From assembly GCA_037157565.1 (NCBI GenBank), contig JAZHRO010000063.1, positions 156,662,501 to 156,726,500 on the forward strand: a stretch of DNA of 64,000 nucleotides, written 5' to 3'. Positions within the stretch are counted from its first letter, which is position 1, and each line of letters starts with the position of its first letter. The DNA is from Thalassia testudinum. Lineage: Eukaryota; Streptophyta; Magnoliopsida; Alismatales; Hydrocharitaceae. Under the pieces are notes generated by a model that searched no databases, had not been told where the DNA came from, and saw only the letters and a program-made list of their open reading frames with translations. A program made the translations under genes and the position numbers. Below, in pieces: positions 39,950 to 52,030 of this stretch.

Positions 39950-42900
39950 TGATGAGCCCATATTTGTGGGCTATTTAGTTACTTAAGTGCCTAGGAATTA
40001 GATTGATATTAGTGTATATAGAACATGTATTAAGATATAAATAAGTTAGTTTATATATATTTGCTTGTATGCATTACATGTATAAATTATTTAGCATGCA
40101 TTAGAATAACATGCATTAGTCTTTAGGTTACAATATATGCATTAACATTTTATTGAGGGTTTGAACATAAATAAACCAAACTTTTTATTATTATTCATTT
40201 TCTCTTCTCTGCAGGGAATTTGCTGCTCCAATGCCACCAGCTGCCCACACTAAAACCTGCATTCAAGGATGATCAGAGAATGTGGATCTGCTCCCGCCTC
40301 TCCATTCAAATCCATGCAGATGACCACAAAGGAGGAGGAATGGCTGTCATTCAGAGGAGGCCACCACACCTTTCCTCACTATGCAGAGAACCTAGTTTCT
40401 GATCCACTCCTCACCACCGGCCTCAACTGCGGTAGCGCGACTCCACCACCGCGGGCGTGTGGTGTGACAGCCTACACCGCCAATCAGAGTCCCTGCATCA
40501 CCGTGCTTCTTCTTCATCAGCTCCTCAACCACCAGCACCATCCCCGTGCCTCATCTCCTACTGCATGCACCACACGCAGCACCGTCCTTCAGCTCCACCG
40601 CGCGTAGTCACCTCCTGCAGCATAGCCCGCACACCCTCCAGCCACTCCTCCCGCACGCAGAGCGCACCACACCTCCACCTGCACTTCCCTTGCTGCGCCT
40701 CTGCCTGCAGCGGCAGCACCGTGCGCACCTTTGCCACACACCCACAACAGCCGCCCTGCACTTCCTACCTGCGTGCACCTCCCCTAGCACACCTCATCTC
40801 CTGTCGCATGCACCATGCGCAGCACCACCCTCCAGAGCCATTCCTGCGCCTACCCCTCTACGTGCATCCGCACCTCTGCCCGAGCACCCTCTAGCAGCAA
40901 AGCACACACTCCTCGCAACCTCCGGCCCTCGCCTCAACCACACATGCAGAGCGCGCGCTACTCCAGCTGCTCTACCCGTGCGCAACGCATATACTCCAGC
41001 GCTCTTCAGTAGCTCCATTCCCGCACACAAGATCAGCAGTGATAGTCGCCGCCGCCGCTTCTCTCCTCCCTCTAGCCAGCCCAAGCCATCTCACGACATG
41101 CTGCCGCCACCGCTGCGAAGGCCTCACTCTAGCCGACCTTTTCTCAGAGTAGCTTCTCGAATGAGCCTCTCTCCCATGCGCGAGGAGAGAGGTATAATTC
41201 TCTATTTTAGTGTGTGTTATTATTTACAGAAATTGCCATTGTCAAGAATTATTTTCTTGATTTTTCAGATTAATTAAATTGTGGGGAATTTACAACTTTA
41301 TGCTTATTCTTCTAGATAATTATTAACCCTTATTGATTCATCTCTATATGCATTACATTTAATTTTGAATTACATTTTAGTATGCATGCAAGTGAAAAGT
41401 ACATGGCATACCCTTGCACATGGATAATTTTCTTACATGAAAATTGTAACGACCCGATTCCCGAGTCCCTACGAGACACGAGAACCGGATCGACTCGACT
41501 AATCTCAAGACCTAGTCGTCCAACGAGGAAGTAACCAAAATACAGTAAAGTAAACCACATTCAGCATGAATATAACTAACAGTAAGAAAGTACAGCAGTA
41601 AGGAAAGAAACTACTACAGTAGGTACCACCACAACAGTAAAACAGCATTTATCATATAACAAGAACTGCAGGTAAAGAAGGTACAGCGGAAACAAAAACT
41701 ACTCACTAGAACAGAAACAAAAGAGGTACAAAAGGCTGTGGTAACTCTACTGGACCCTACTCGGCCCAGCGTCCTCTGCAGCCGCCGACCCTGGCTGCTC
41801 AACACCTGGTCCTGAAAAAGGTAACGAGTGTAACACGTCAGCAAAACGCTGAGTAGAGTGGCAAACTAACTAAAGGCAAGAGTAGAGTGTACAGTAGCTG
41901 TTATGTTCTATTACTTCCTTTATTCACATCTTTCAATTTTTCTCACTATTTCATTTATTTCTCAGATCCTTTACTTGATCTCGAATGTCCTCGTGGGAAC
42001 GATCTTGATTGCAGTCTTTTCCAAAAGTAGAAGTAGCACGTGGTGCTCTCCTGGTCGGGAGAGTCCCCCGTGGTGATCCTACCCTCAGTCAACCACCCCA
42101 AGGTCACTGACAGACGTAACGGTGACTATGGCACGCGCGATAAACGCACAGGTAGCTAGCCCGCACTGTTACGCGGTCAGTCGTTTCCGTTAACGGGTGC
42201 GCCCAAAGCACAGCACGGAACCAGGGCAGAGCCCTCTCAGTAACAGGGGTCCAACCCCTCCACAGTAACCAAACCGGGGCCTTGCCCCTCCACAGTCCGC
42301 GCACCCTCGCCTGACTACCCTGGTTTGCCCTAGTGGGCCTAACAAGTCGGTGAAGGAGGCTAGCAGAACCCCGGGGCTCGTGGGGTAGCTAGTACTCTCC
42401 TAACACTACTAGCTCTCCTCGGTACTACGTACACGAGGGCCAACAAGTCGGTACAGAGTGGCCAGTACTAACCCCCGGGTCCCTGGGGTGGCTAGCTCAG
42501 CTCTGCACTAAACAGGGGGACAGTCGCTCTCCTTGGTACTCCGTACTCAAGGGCCAGCTCACTTCCCCAATTCTATTCCATTCGCTTTCCAGGAGTTCTA
42601 CTCCTACTTCCCCGTAGGGTTCCAGAACATCTTATGTCTTACTTTCCAGTTTCACGTTCTTACAAACCATGATCCCAATCATGTTTCTTTATTCATAACA
42701 GGCAGCTGTGAACTCAATTTACAGGCAGCTTCATATATTCCTTTCCATTTTTCCAAGACTGCATTATTATATATTCCACTAGTTTTTCCATCCTAGGATT
42801 CATGCCATATCCTAGGGTCTATCATACAATCTAGTTTTCCGGCCCTAGGATTCATGCAACACCTAGGAACTATCATTCCATATATTTCTCATTCCTAGGA

Positions 42901-43622
42901 TTCATGCAATGTCCTAGGTTCTAGTTATGGTTCCATACTTTAACAAATTTTATTAATACTTAAAGCCACTCTACCAGGTACAACGGGAGTAATGGGGGCG
43001 TGATCGGGAATCCCGCGTGCCTCCGCGACTCTCAAGACTGCAACCGAACGAGGTCCTATCACAAGGATCAAACACAAGGAGTGTCTCAAAATAGTGTATA
43101 GCTACTGTAGACGGGTAGAGGAATTACTTCTGAAAAGAACGCAACTCGAATCGCGGAAAACGGAGCCCGAACGGGCCCTAAATGGGTCGAAAAAGACGAT
43201 ACTGTGCAAAATCAGACGTCTGGAACTCCTTCCAGACGTCTTAAACGGTGGATCAGAGAATTACCTGTTCAGCGTGGTTTCCAAGACGTCCAGAAGTCTG
43301 CGGGGACGTCTGTCCTATACCCCAGACATCCGATGGTCGTTACAAAAATTACGTCAACAACCCTTGACTTCTCCATAAATTTAAGGTTTACATTCAGAGC
43401 TACATAGTCATTATTTGATTTGATGAATATTTCAGCGAACTTGATTTCCACCTAATTGTGAGTCTAAATAGGTCATTGCCTCCCTGTGGACACGACCTGC
43501 TCTCCTATGAGTGGTTTAATTTTAATTCTAATTGTTTTGATTAGTCATTTTTCCACCACTTAGAATTACAATGATAAATCTTCTTAATCATCATTTTTCA
43601 AAAGCGAAAAAATGACTCGTCA
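39950..43622 (+). repeat. 5' LTR of element F, interrupted
   Basis: Starts TGATGAGCCCATATTTG and ends GACTCGTCA; after removal of solo LTR T and one AAAAT copy it is 1,768 bases. A C-rich, low-complexity stretch spans 40230-41180 and contains a 35-base direct repeat (40548-40583 and 40790-40825) of the form CCTCATCTCCT, GCATGCACCA, GCAGCACC. Long frames in that stretch (such as 40546-41277) are P/S/H-rich, have no domain and are not called as genes. Confidence 0.82.
41445..43344. mobile_element. Solo LTR T (chromovirus/Tekay-like ends)
   Basis: 1,900 bases bounded by the inverted ends TGTAACGACC and GGTCGTTACA, with a perfect target duplication AAAAT at 41440-41444 and 43345-43349. The flanks join smoothly within the F LTR. 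No internal ORF with a domain, no second LTR. Start TGTAACGACC recalls LTRs of Tekay/Del chromoviruses; orientation cannot be told from the ends. A non-autonomous element with terminal inverted repeats is possible but 5-bp duplication and TG..CA ends favour a solo LTR. Confidence 0.85.
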
Positions 43623-43624
43623 AA

Positions 43625-43642
43625 TGACACCGTTGCTGGGGA
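43625..43642 (+). other. Primer-binding site of element F
   Basis: TGACACCGTTGCTGGGGA, two bases after the LTR end; tRNA-Asp type with three changes. Confidence 0.8.
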
Positions 43643-44924
43643 GGCAATGAGCTTGTTAAACTTGCATTCATTTATTTATTGGTTCACACAATATTTTTGA
43701 GGCATATTTAACTTCGATCTTTTTGGTGCGAGGTACTTATATCTGCTTGACAAGTTGTTGCACCAGCCGCAGCTACATCGAGGTGGACCTTGTTTCCACT
43801 TCTCAGAGGACACTGGGAGCTCTATTTCTGAAGGTAGGAGCTTGACACACTGTGGTGGGCCTTGTCTCCATCACCAAAGGAGGACATCTGGAGTGATCAT
43901 TTTCATCTCCATCGATTTTTTTTTCAGTAGATAGAATTTAGGTTTTAGAACTTAATTTTCATTGCACATTTGATTTGAAACCCTTGTTTTGGGTACATTT
44001 TTAGGGTTTGTTCCCTGATTTTGTTTTAGGCTCGTGTTGGGTAATAATTTTCAGAGCCTGTTCCCTTTTCTTTAGATCTAGGTTTTTATTTTATTTTGTG
44101 GTTGTTTATCATTTTCTTTGATTGTGCATTAGTAGCTAAACAAAAAAAAAACAAAAACATGAGCTGCCTGCTAGAAGCTACCTGCATTAGGACGACCATT
44201 TAGGTGTGAATGAGCAGCCTCTAGATTTATTTTGTTTTGCATTTGCGTGCATCTTGCATTGCTAATTGCTGGAGGAAAGGTACGTCCTGTTTCTTTGCAT
44301 TCTAAATTGTTCACACATGTGCATTTGGATTTAATTGCAAGACCACCTAATTGAATTGAAAAGATCTAATAAGTGGTCGCATATTTTCTTGAAAAATGAC
44401 TTTAAGTTAAGGAGGAATACTAGAAACCAAGGACTTGAATTGAGACATTGTGCTGTAGTTCAAAATTCAAAACTCAAAATTTTACGATGTATGCACACTT
44501 GTATCTCTTGTACCACGGCACTCATTTAGACACTCCTAGGTCTTGGAACTACTAGGACAAGAGCCCTACTATAGTTGGATTATGAAGTGTTCGAAACTTG
44601 AGATCAAAGGTTTTGTAAATCCAAAGAGGGGGATATCCTGTCACGGATTTTTGGGGGTAGTTAAGAAGAACCACAAAAGCACAGCTTCAAAGGAAGGCTT
44701 AGGCCTACTTGCATCCCTCGATCTTCCATCTTTGGAGTTGCTCTACCATTTGAGATTTAGGAAAGAACACCTAAGCTCCAACTAGGTCATTTTAGGCATT
44801 TCTAAGGTCGACAATAGGTGCGTAATTGATTGGGCAACTTGCTTTGTCACCTACAATTTGACTTAAAGTCAAAAGCCTAAAATGACAAGACATAACAAGT
44901 CCTTTTGAATTGTGTTTGTAGTGC
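43643..44924 (+). other. Leader of element F
   Basis: About 1.3 kb of T-rich sequence with no recognisable protein frame. Short open stretches at 44335 and 44543 have no domain. Confidence 0.5.
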
Positions 44925-46176
44925 ATGCTTTGTAGGCGATCTCTTAGGAGAGAACTTGTGTTTGATCCTGAACCTGAAAGAATCTTAAGAAGGAACCTCC
45001 CAAGGGAAGAAATGGCTGGTCAAAGGAGCCTTAAGGAATATTTCATTCCAACTAATCAAGCTGGCCCTACACTACATAGACCTAGAGGGGACAATCCTTA
45101 TGAGATCAAAAGCAGTACCATATCCTTGATTCCCTCCTTTTATGGCACTGCTAGGGAAGACAGTTATAGGCATATAGAGGAATTCACCGAGGTCTATTCC
45201 ACAGTGAAGCTGCAGGGCGTTACTGATGATGCTCAAATGCAGATCCTCTTTCCTTTCTCCCTCAAGGACAAAGCGAAGTATTGGTATCATACCCTTGATG
45301 ATATTAACACTTGGGATGCCCTAAAGAAGGAGTTTTTGAAGTACTTCCCCATGAGCAAAACAGATCACTTTGGGAGGGAAATTATGAGTTTTGTTCAAAA
45401 GGATGGGGAAGCTTTCCATGATGCGTGGGAATGCTTTAATGACCTGTTGAGACTTTGCCCACATCACCAGGTGCCTAAGTGGCAATTGGTTGAAAGGTTT
45501 TACACTGGACTTAATGATTCGCACAGGCAGACTGTGGATGGTGCCTGCGTAGGACCTTTCTATCTAAGACTGAGGATGAAGCTTGGAACCTTTTTGGTAC
45601 TTTGAGTGAGAATTCTATTCACTTGAATTCTACCTACATAGATAGAAATCCCGCTCTCATAAAAAGAAAGTTGGAGGCGAATGAGGCAAGGGACACCTAG
45701 AATTTAGCCTATCAGATTCAATTATTGAATGAAAACATGGAAAGGCTTATGTCAAGCCCGGGACAATTCGTATCTAACACCTCCACATCCCAAGCTTCTG
45801 AATGCTCCATTTGCCAAGGCAATACACACGCCACTGTATATTGCCACTTGGCCTCCCAATTCGCCAAGCTTGTACAGGCAGATCTGAATGTCGCTCAAGG
45901 GTTCCATCCTAGACCTCCTAATGACCTTTTTTCCAACACTTATAATGAGGGATGGAGGAATCACCCAAACTTTTCATGGAGAGAAGGAAATGTCTCAAAT
46001 TCAGGGAATTATAAACCACAACCCTTTCAAAATCAACAAATGAACCAACCTCAAACCTTTGCCCAACCAATGATCTCTGAGATGGATGAATTGAAGGCAA
46101 TGTTGAGAACTATGCAAGAAAGTCAAAGTTCCATCATCCAATCTCATGAGAAGGCTATACATGAAATGAAATCATA
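44925..46176 (+). pseudogene. Gag of element F (Athila-like)
   Basis: Gag forms the virus-like particle and packages element RNA. The first frame (44925-45605) covers the capsid core: N-P-Y-E-I-K then I-S-L-I-P-S-F-Y-G, F-P-F-S-L-K-D-K-A-K-Y-W-Y near 45255-45285, F-L-K-Y-F-P near 45335, A-W-E-C-F-N-D-L-L-R-L-C-P-H near 45425, and F-Y-T-G-L-N-D-S. A shift near 45560 moves reading to another frame that passes a TAG near 45700 and continues from 45725. There a perfect CCHC knuckle C-x2-C-x4-H-x4-C lies at 45803-45844, followed by the G-W-R-N-H-P-N-F-S-W motif (about 45950-45980) and a Q/N-rich tail with a possible helix. The ATG at 45012 (M-A-G-Q-R) is an equally plausible start. Clearly gag, clearly broken. 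Confidence 0.82.
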
Positions 46177-46905
46177 GATAGGACACCTTGTTGAGGCCGT
46201 TAGACAGAGGGAAACTGGGAAGCTTCCCAATGCTGCTGAGGAGAATCCTAAAGAAAAAGGGATTATCTTTAGGGAGCATGCTTAGGCGGTGACTATTATG
46301 AGGAGTGGGAAAGAAATTTCCAAACCCGATGCTCCTATAGTCTCACCCTCTAAAAAACCTTCCACCCTGACTTTCACCCCCACCGAAGAAGACTTGCCCA
46401 ACTCTCTTCCACTTGAAATCACCTCACTAAAAGAAGTTGCCCCCGTTCCACCCCTTACTCGACATGACAACCCTTCCACCCAGAGATCGAGAGTGCCCTT
46501 TCCAAAGCTCTTATTCACCTTTGGGCAGACTTCTGCTGGCTCATCTATAGCCAAAGATAAGATGGATGAGATCATGGAAACTTTCAAGCAAGTGCAAATT
46601 AATCTGCCTTTGCTTGAAGCTATCAGGCAAATTCCGTCTTATACCCGCTTCTTAAAGGACCTATGCACGAAAAACGACAATCTAGGAAACAAGTCCAATC
46701 AAAAGTTGTCCTACCTGATTCTATTAGCTCAATTGTTCAACATGGCACACCCCCAAAACTTAAGGACCCAGGAGCCCCGTATATCTTAGTGTTATTGGTG
46801 ACTTACAGATTGATGAGGCTCTACTTGTTCTGGGTGTGGGGGTGAACATCCTTTCGAGATATGTGTATGAACAACATGGGGGAGGCAATATGAAGCCTAG
46901 CCCGG
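46177..46905 (+). pseudogene. Gag-pro linker and protease start of element F
   Basis: After stops at 46174 and near 46283, the frame 46289-46789 covers a P/S/T-rich linker then V-Q-I-N-L-P-L-L-E-A-I-R-Q-I-P (about 46590-46640) and F-L-K-D-L-C. Protease reading resumes out of frame: K-D-P-G-A-P near 46765-46785 and an L-D-L-G-V-G-V-N motif near 46815-46850, where D-x-G-A has become D-L-G-V. Broken at 46905 by the LTR of E. Confidence 0.6.
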
Positions 46906-47665
46906 TAATGAGAGGCTCATCATGATCTCTAATTACCTCTAATTAAATAGTTTTCGTAGATAATTAGCTAAGGATATGAGTATATAAGGGTTAATTATAA
47001 AATATGGGATATATAGTAAAGGACTTTAAAATAAGTTAAAAAATATATTTTAACATTCAATTAATATTATTAACAATCTAATTAATAATTGGACTCGAGA
47101 TCTTATTAACCATTCCCTTAATTAATAAGTTAAGTAACTTAAACATATTGTATACAAAAGTATATAATAACTTTACTTAATTTAATAAATTAACTTAAAA
47201 AAGTCAAAAATGTAAATTCAAGGTGTAAACATAATAATTATCTTATTTATTAACATATATAAAAAGTTGAAAAAAATCTAAGTTAAAATAAACCTTTAAA
47301 ACCTAGGTTTACACTTAGGTGCTTACAAATCATTGCAATTAGGTCCTTAATTTTCATATAGGTCCTTAAGTTTCACTGCATATAGGTCCCTATCATCTTC
47401 TTCTTCTTCTTCTTCAGCTGATTGAATAGCTGACAACGGAGGGTGACTCCACCGTGCGATCACCACCTTGTCGACATCATTCTTCCTTCTCCAAGCTCTT
47501 GGAACTTGTGCTCACCATTCCATCTTCATCCATCAATCTAGACTACTCTGAAATCCTAATTTCTAGTGGGAGTTAACCTCACCATTGTCGGAGATGATGT
47601 CGGAGGTTAACCTCCTCAAGCTTCTTCTTCGTCCAGACTCCACCGTCCTCTTTGTCGCCATCCAC

Positions 47666-47673
47666 TATAAATA
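47666..47673 (+). promoter_or_regulatory. TATA box of E LTR
   Basis: TATAAATA in CCACTATAAATACCCCC, preceded by a CTT microsatellite (47398-47416). Confidence 0.55.
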
Positions 47674-49463
47674 CCCCCACAACCCCTCGATCTCTCTCAA
47701 GTTGGCTCCCTTCCTTCTTCTAACACTGAGCTGACCCAATAGGCTATTCATTTGCAACTCTGGCTATCTTCCACACCATCCTTCGACTTCCTCCGTCCAT
47801 CCTAATTAGCTGGGGAGTTTTGTCGAGGTCAGCCGCGTCTCTGGACAAAGGCGACGACCAAGGAGATCCTCTACTCCATCCAATTTCGCCCGCTGGAGAT
47901 TCTTCTTATTCCCTCTGATTTCATCCTCCGTCATGAGCCGCCGACGGAGTCCCTTTGACCCCTTCGTCCAGGTAATAGTAGGTAGGAGTTGGAGTAGGAA
48001 TAGGAGTAGTTTAGGTAGATAAGTAGTTAGTTAGATTAGCTTAATTGCAGAATCTAATGTTCATCATCTACGACTTCGGCAAGTTCCTTGAGCTTGCTGG
48101 AGATTTGATTGTCTTTTTAGCTCACTGATCACCTTCTTCTAACCCTCATGATCATTTCTAATCCACTGAAACACAAATTTTAGCACAGTTTCACCTAATT
48201 CACCTTCATCTTCAACAGCTATTGTCACTATCCATGGTGACAATAACTGAGCTTAGTTCCACCTCCAGAAGGTCCTCCAGCAACTATTCACAACCTCAGG
48301 ACCCTATTCTACACTTTAATTTGTATAATTACCACCTATAATGTAAACGCCCAAATCTAATTAAGTTCCTGAGCTCGCTATCAATGGCGGCTCAGGAGTA
48401 GTTAAAATCTTAAATTAATTATATATTTAGTATCGCAATTACTCTTTGACTTTTCTCAACCATTCAATTGAGTAGGAGAGCAAGTCTTGTGCTTCAATCC
48501 ACTCAAAATCTATTCAAACTGATTTCATTGCTTAATCTTTCATTTAATGATCAATTAAAGAATTTAACGAGTTCTTGAGGTTCCTTGCAACCTTAGGATC
48601 ATTTTTAGATCGAAAATGGCACACTTTTACATTCTGTATGTACTTTTCACTTTTCTTGGACTTACCGGAGCTCCAGTGAGCTCCGACGAGTGAAATTCAA
48701 TCTTCAGCCCATAGAAGATGGTAGGAAGCTCCAGAATGACTTAATTTTGATTACTAATTTGCTTGAGGTTGTTTATTTGGGATTTTAACACCTAGATCTA
48801 GGAATACTAATTTGTCTTCTCCAACTCTGGCAGAGTTGTTGAAGTCTGCTCTGAAGATTAAAAGCCACATTTAATGGGTCTAGAAGCTTCAGTTTAGTGC
48901 ACTGAAGCCATTCATGTCCATAGAACACAGTAACAACTTTCTATTTCCTCTAGCAAACAAAGCACATTTGGAGTTCAGGCGATAAGCCTGGAACCTTAGA
49001 ATTCAAAGTTTAAACATCTGTTTAGAGGTCGGAGAGAGTTTCTGAGGTTTTAAGAATCTTAATCTAGGCTTTAATTTCTAGTAAAGAGGCTTAGAACAGA
49101 AAGTCAAATCTTAAGCGTTATTGTCAAACCTAAACTCGAGATTTTGATTCTGAGCTTAATTTGATAAATTGATGAGTTAGAATTGTTTCTGATATCTTAT
49201 TGAATGATTTTAGAGAGGTTCAAGTGAGCTCAGACTTGTTTATTTGATGGAATTAACAACCTGTCAGTTTGGGTTATTTTCAAACCCAAACTAACGACAG
49301 TAGATTTTGGATGAATTTTGAAGTTGAATCCTGCCTAGACAAGTTTATAATGATCTTTAGAAGCTATTCCAATTAATTAGAAAAGTCTTTAGCTGTCTGT
49401 TGTGCAATTCAGAGTTAGAAATTTCGTTCTCTGAGCTTTCAGAGAAGTGTCGAAGCTTCCATG

Positions 49464-50768
49464 TGTTGGAACCTTCTTCCACATCTTGTTTTGGTGCTAA
49501 CAAAATTATTATGGATTAATGTTTGCAATTGAGTGCTTTTCAGTTTTAGGTGAAGAACAAGGCAAACAAGAAGTGATGGAGGCATGATGATGAGAAAGAG
49601 AAGATGATGACAAGGAGGAGGCAAGATGACAAGGATGAGTCGAAGTGAAGAAGATCATCTTCGATCTTTAGTTTTTTAGTTTAGATTTTATTTTTATAGA
49701 TTGTATATGCCTCTTAACAAAGAATTTAACTTAGATCATAAAAATCAATTAGAGATAAATTAGGATTTATATGACATTTGTTTTCAAAGTACGTAATGGA
49801 TTAAATCACTTAGAAAAGGTACTTGTTAACCCACAAGTACTGGTACTAAAGTTTAGTACCGATACATGTGAGTTACAAGTTTGGATTTTATCAAGAAACA
49901 AGCCTGCACCCTACAAGTACCGGTACTCATGTTCAGTACTGGTATTGGAGGTAATGAGTACCAGTACTAATGGTCAGTACCGGTACAAGTGGGTTACAGA
50001 TTTGTGTTAAGAGTTTGAAACCCAAATCTGGAAGCAACAAGTATTGGTACAGGTACTTTAGTACCAGTACTAGGTAGCCGTTGGCTCAATTCTGAATGGC
50101 TAGAAAATTAATTCCAACAATGTGAACGTTGGGAATTAATTCCTAACATCTAGTAGACGAGTATCCTAGGTCCTAAACTCTATAAAATGACCCTAGGACT
50201 CTTTGTTTGCATACAAGAAACACAAGAAATAGAGAAGAAAAATTCTTGAGCTATATTACATTTTTCCACCACATATTCAAGAGAAGGAATAGTTTGCTGC
50301 TCTCAATCTTTCTACGCTTTTGTAAACACTTCAACGATGTATTTTTCTCATGCATCTACGAAGCAATTCACGCTTATTCTAAGCTCTCAAATTGGTATCA
50401 TCTTTTAATTATTGTTGAAAGGCTTAGGTTCTAGTTGTAAGATTCTTTTTGTCTTACACCTATACTTCTTTTGTATTTGAGCTTGTTGCTCGTTGGGTTG
50501 TAACAAACCCATTATTGTACTTGGGTTGAGGTAACCCATTAATTACCTTGGTTAGTAAATTGATTCTCTCAGGGTTGAGTGAATCGGGTTAAAAACCCTA
50601 AGCTGGGAGGCTTAAGTAGTGGAGTACCTAAGGAAGGGGAACCAATATATAATATTGTGCAAATTTCTGTGATTGTATTTTCTGCAAATCTTTTTGTTAT
50701 TACTAACATTATGCTTAAGTATTTGTGTGTGTAGATAGCCATATTATATATCTTTAGATCCTTCATCA
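49464..50768 (+). repeat. 5' LTR of element S
   Basis: TGTTGGAACC to CTTCATCA. TATA box TATAAAA at 50181-50187. GTACCRGTAC-type repeats at 49825-50085. Confidence 0.92.
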
Positions 50769-50770
50769 AT

Positions 50771-50782
50771 TAGTATCAGAGT
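50771..50782 (+). other. Primer-binding site of element S
   Basis: TAGTATCAGAGT, two bases after the LTR end; the usual copia site TGGTATCAGAGC (initiator tRNA-Met) with two changes. Confidence 0.82.
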
Positions 50783-50816
50783 AGGTAGTGAGAAGAAGTA
50801 AAACCTCTTGCCCACG

Positions 50817-51765
50817 ATGGCATCAACCTCATGGCGCACCGAAGGACAATCGTTGACTCGTCCTCCCGATTTCGATGGGATGGACTATGGGTATTGGAAG
50901 AGGAGGATGAAAGTCTTCCTCAAGGCAATAGATGAGGAGTCGTGGACACTCATTCAAGAGAAATACTCAGATCCAGAGCCGCAAGAAGGAGTAGCATGGA
51001 CGGTGGATCAAAAGAAGAAAATTGTCGGCAACACGAAGGCAATGAACTCACTCTATTGTGCATTATTAAGAAGAGTTCAACCAAATGTTTGCATGCGAGT
51101 CCACCTACAAGATTTTGAACACTTTGCAAATCACCTATGAAGGTACGAGGAAGGTTGAAGAAACATAAGTTGCACATCTTTGCTTAATGGCAAACAACGA
51201 CAACTCAGAAAATGAGGTAGATTCAGAAGTCACCTTTAATAAATTAGTAAAAGCATATGAAGATTTATATAATAAGGCCAGGATGATTAAAAAGGAAAAT
51301 AAGGTTTTGCATGATAGTTATAGAACTCTAGAAATAGAGAAATCTTGTTTAGAAATAGAATTAGATATGTCCAAAGAAATTAACAATCAATTACATGCAA
51401 AAATAATAGAATTAGAAGATATTTATGAAGACTTTGAGGACACTTTAAATAATTTAAAAATAGAAACTAGGCTGAATACGGAATATTGTAATAATTTAAA
51501 AGCCAAGTTTAATAATAAGAAAAACACACAAAATAAATCACATGCACCTAGACATGCATGGATTTATCAAAAGGTCAAGAATCCTAAGAATCATAGATCT
51601 AACACTAAAGTGATCTATAAACCTAAGGATTTGAAAGGTACTAACCATCAAGGACCCAAAAAAAAATGGGTACCTAGAAAAAATATTTGTTTTGCAGGAA
51701 TAGATAAAAGAGATCAGTTGGTGTTCAAGGCACACAACGGAACATTCAACCTTTCTATTGGTTGA
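50817..51765 (+). pseudogene. Gag of element S, internally deleted
   Basis: Start ATG 50817 (M-A-S-T-S-W) lies 35 bases after the primer site. The N-terminal copia Gag block P-P-x-F-D-G-x-x-Y-x-Y-W-K-R-R-M is at 50858-50910, then A-M-N-S-L-Y-C-A-L. A frame change near 51090 restores reading through S-T-Y-K-I-L-N-T-L-Q-I-T-Y-E-G-T-R-K-V. A TAA near 51155 is followed directly by V-A-H-L-C-L-M-A-N (about 51168-51195), which in Sirevirus Gag comes after the zinc knuckle. The segment with the rest of capsid and the CCHC knuckle is thus deleted. From 51187 a frame of 192 residues forms a long E/K/L-rich coiled coil and ends with K-K-K-W-V-P. RNA packaging would be expected to be impaired. Confidence 0.8.
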
Positions 51766-52016
51766 ATGAAGACTAAGAACGATGGCCTAACGGAGCTTGG
51801 TACCCACATTCATCATTTTACTATTGGTAAACTTTATGGTATGATATTTCTTCATTTCTTTTGTGATTGACAAAAAGGGGGACAAAAATAAAGGGCAAAT
51901 AGTAATATTTTTGGGGGGAGCTTATATTGAGGGGGAGGATTAAAATGAAAATTTTTCCTTCATATAACATTGCTAAAAATTATTTTATCTATTTGCAAGA
52001 TAGTTTTGTCAACACC

Positions 52017-52030
52017 AAAAAGGGGGAGAT
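52017..52030 (+). other. Polypurine tract of element S
   Basis: AAAAAGGGGGAGAT directly before the 3' LTR. A second G-rich copy AAAAAGGGGGACAAAAA lies upstream at about 51871-51887; several purine tracts are a known Sirevirus trait. Confidence 0.85.

Larger units (their letters stand above)
39950..46905 (+). mobile_element. Element F: Athila-like gypsy element, 5' part
   Basis: 5' LTR (39950-43622, holding solo LTR T), primer site, leader, gag with CCHC knuckle and the start of protease. The protease is broken off at 46905 by element E. The left flank is GCCAT (39945-39949); the right end is outside the window. Confidence 0.85.

Noticed and set aside
40546..41277. Open frame of 243 codons on the plus strand
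   Set aside because: P/S/H/A-rich product of a C-rich low-complexity stretch inside the F LTR; several overlapping frames are equally open and no domain is seen.
41445..43344. DNA transposon with terminal inverted repeats
   Set aside because: Ends are TG..CA, the flanking duplication is 5 bp and there is no transposase; a solo LTR fits better.
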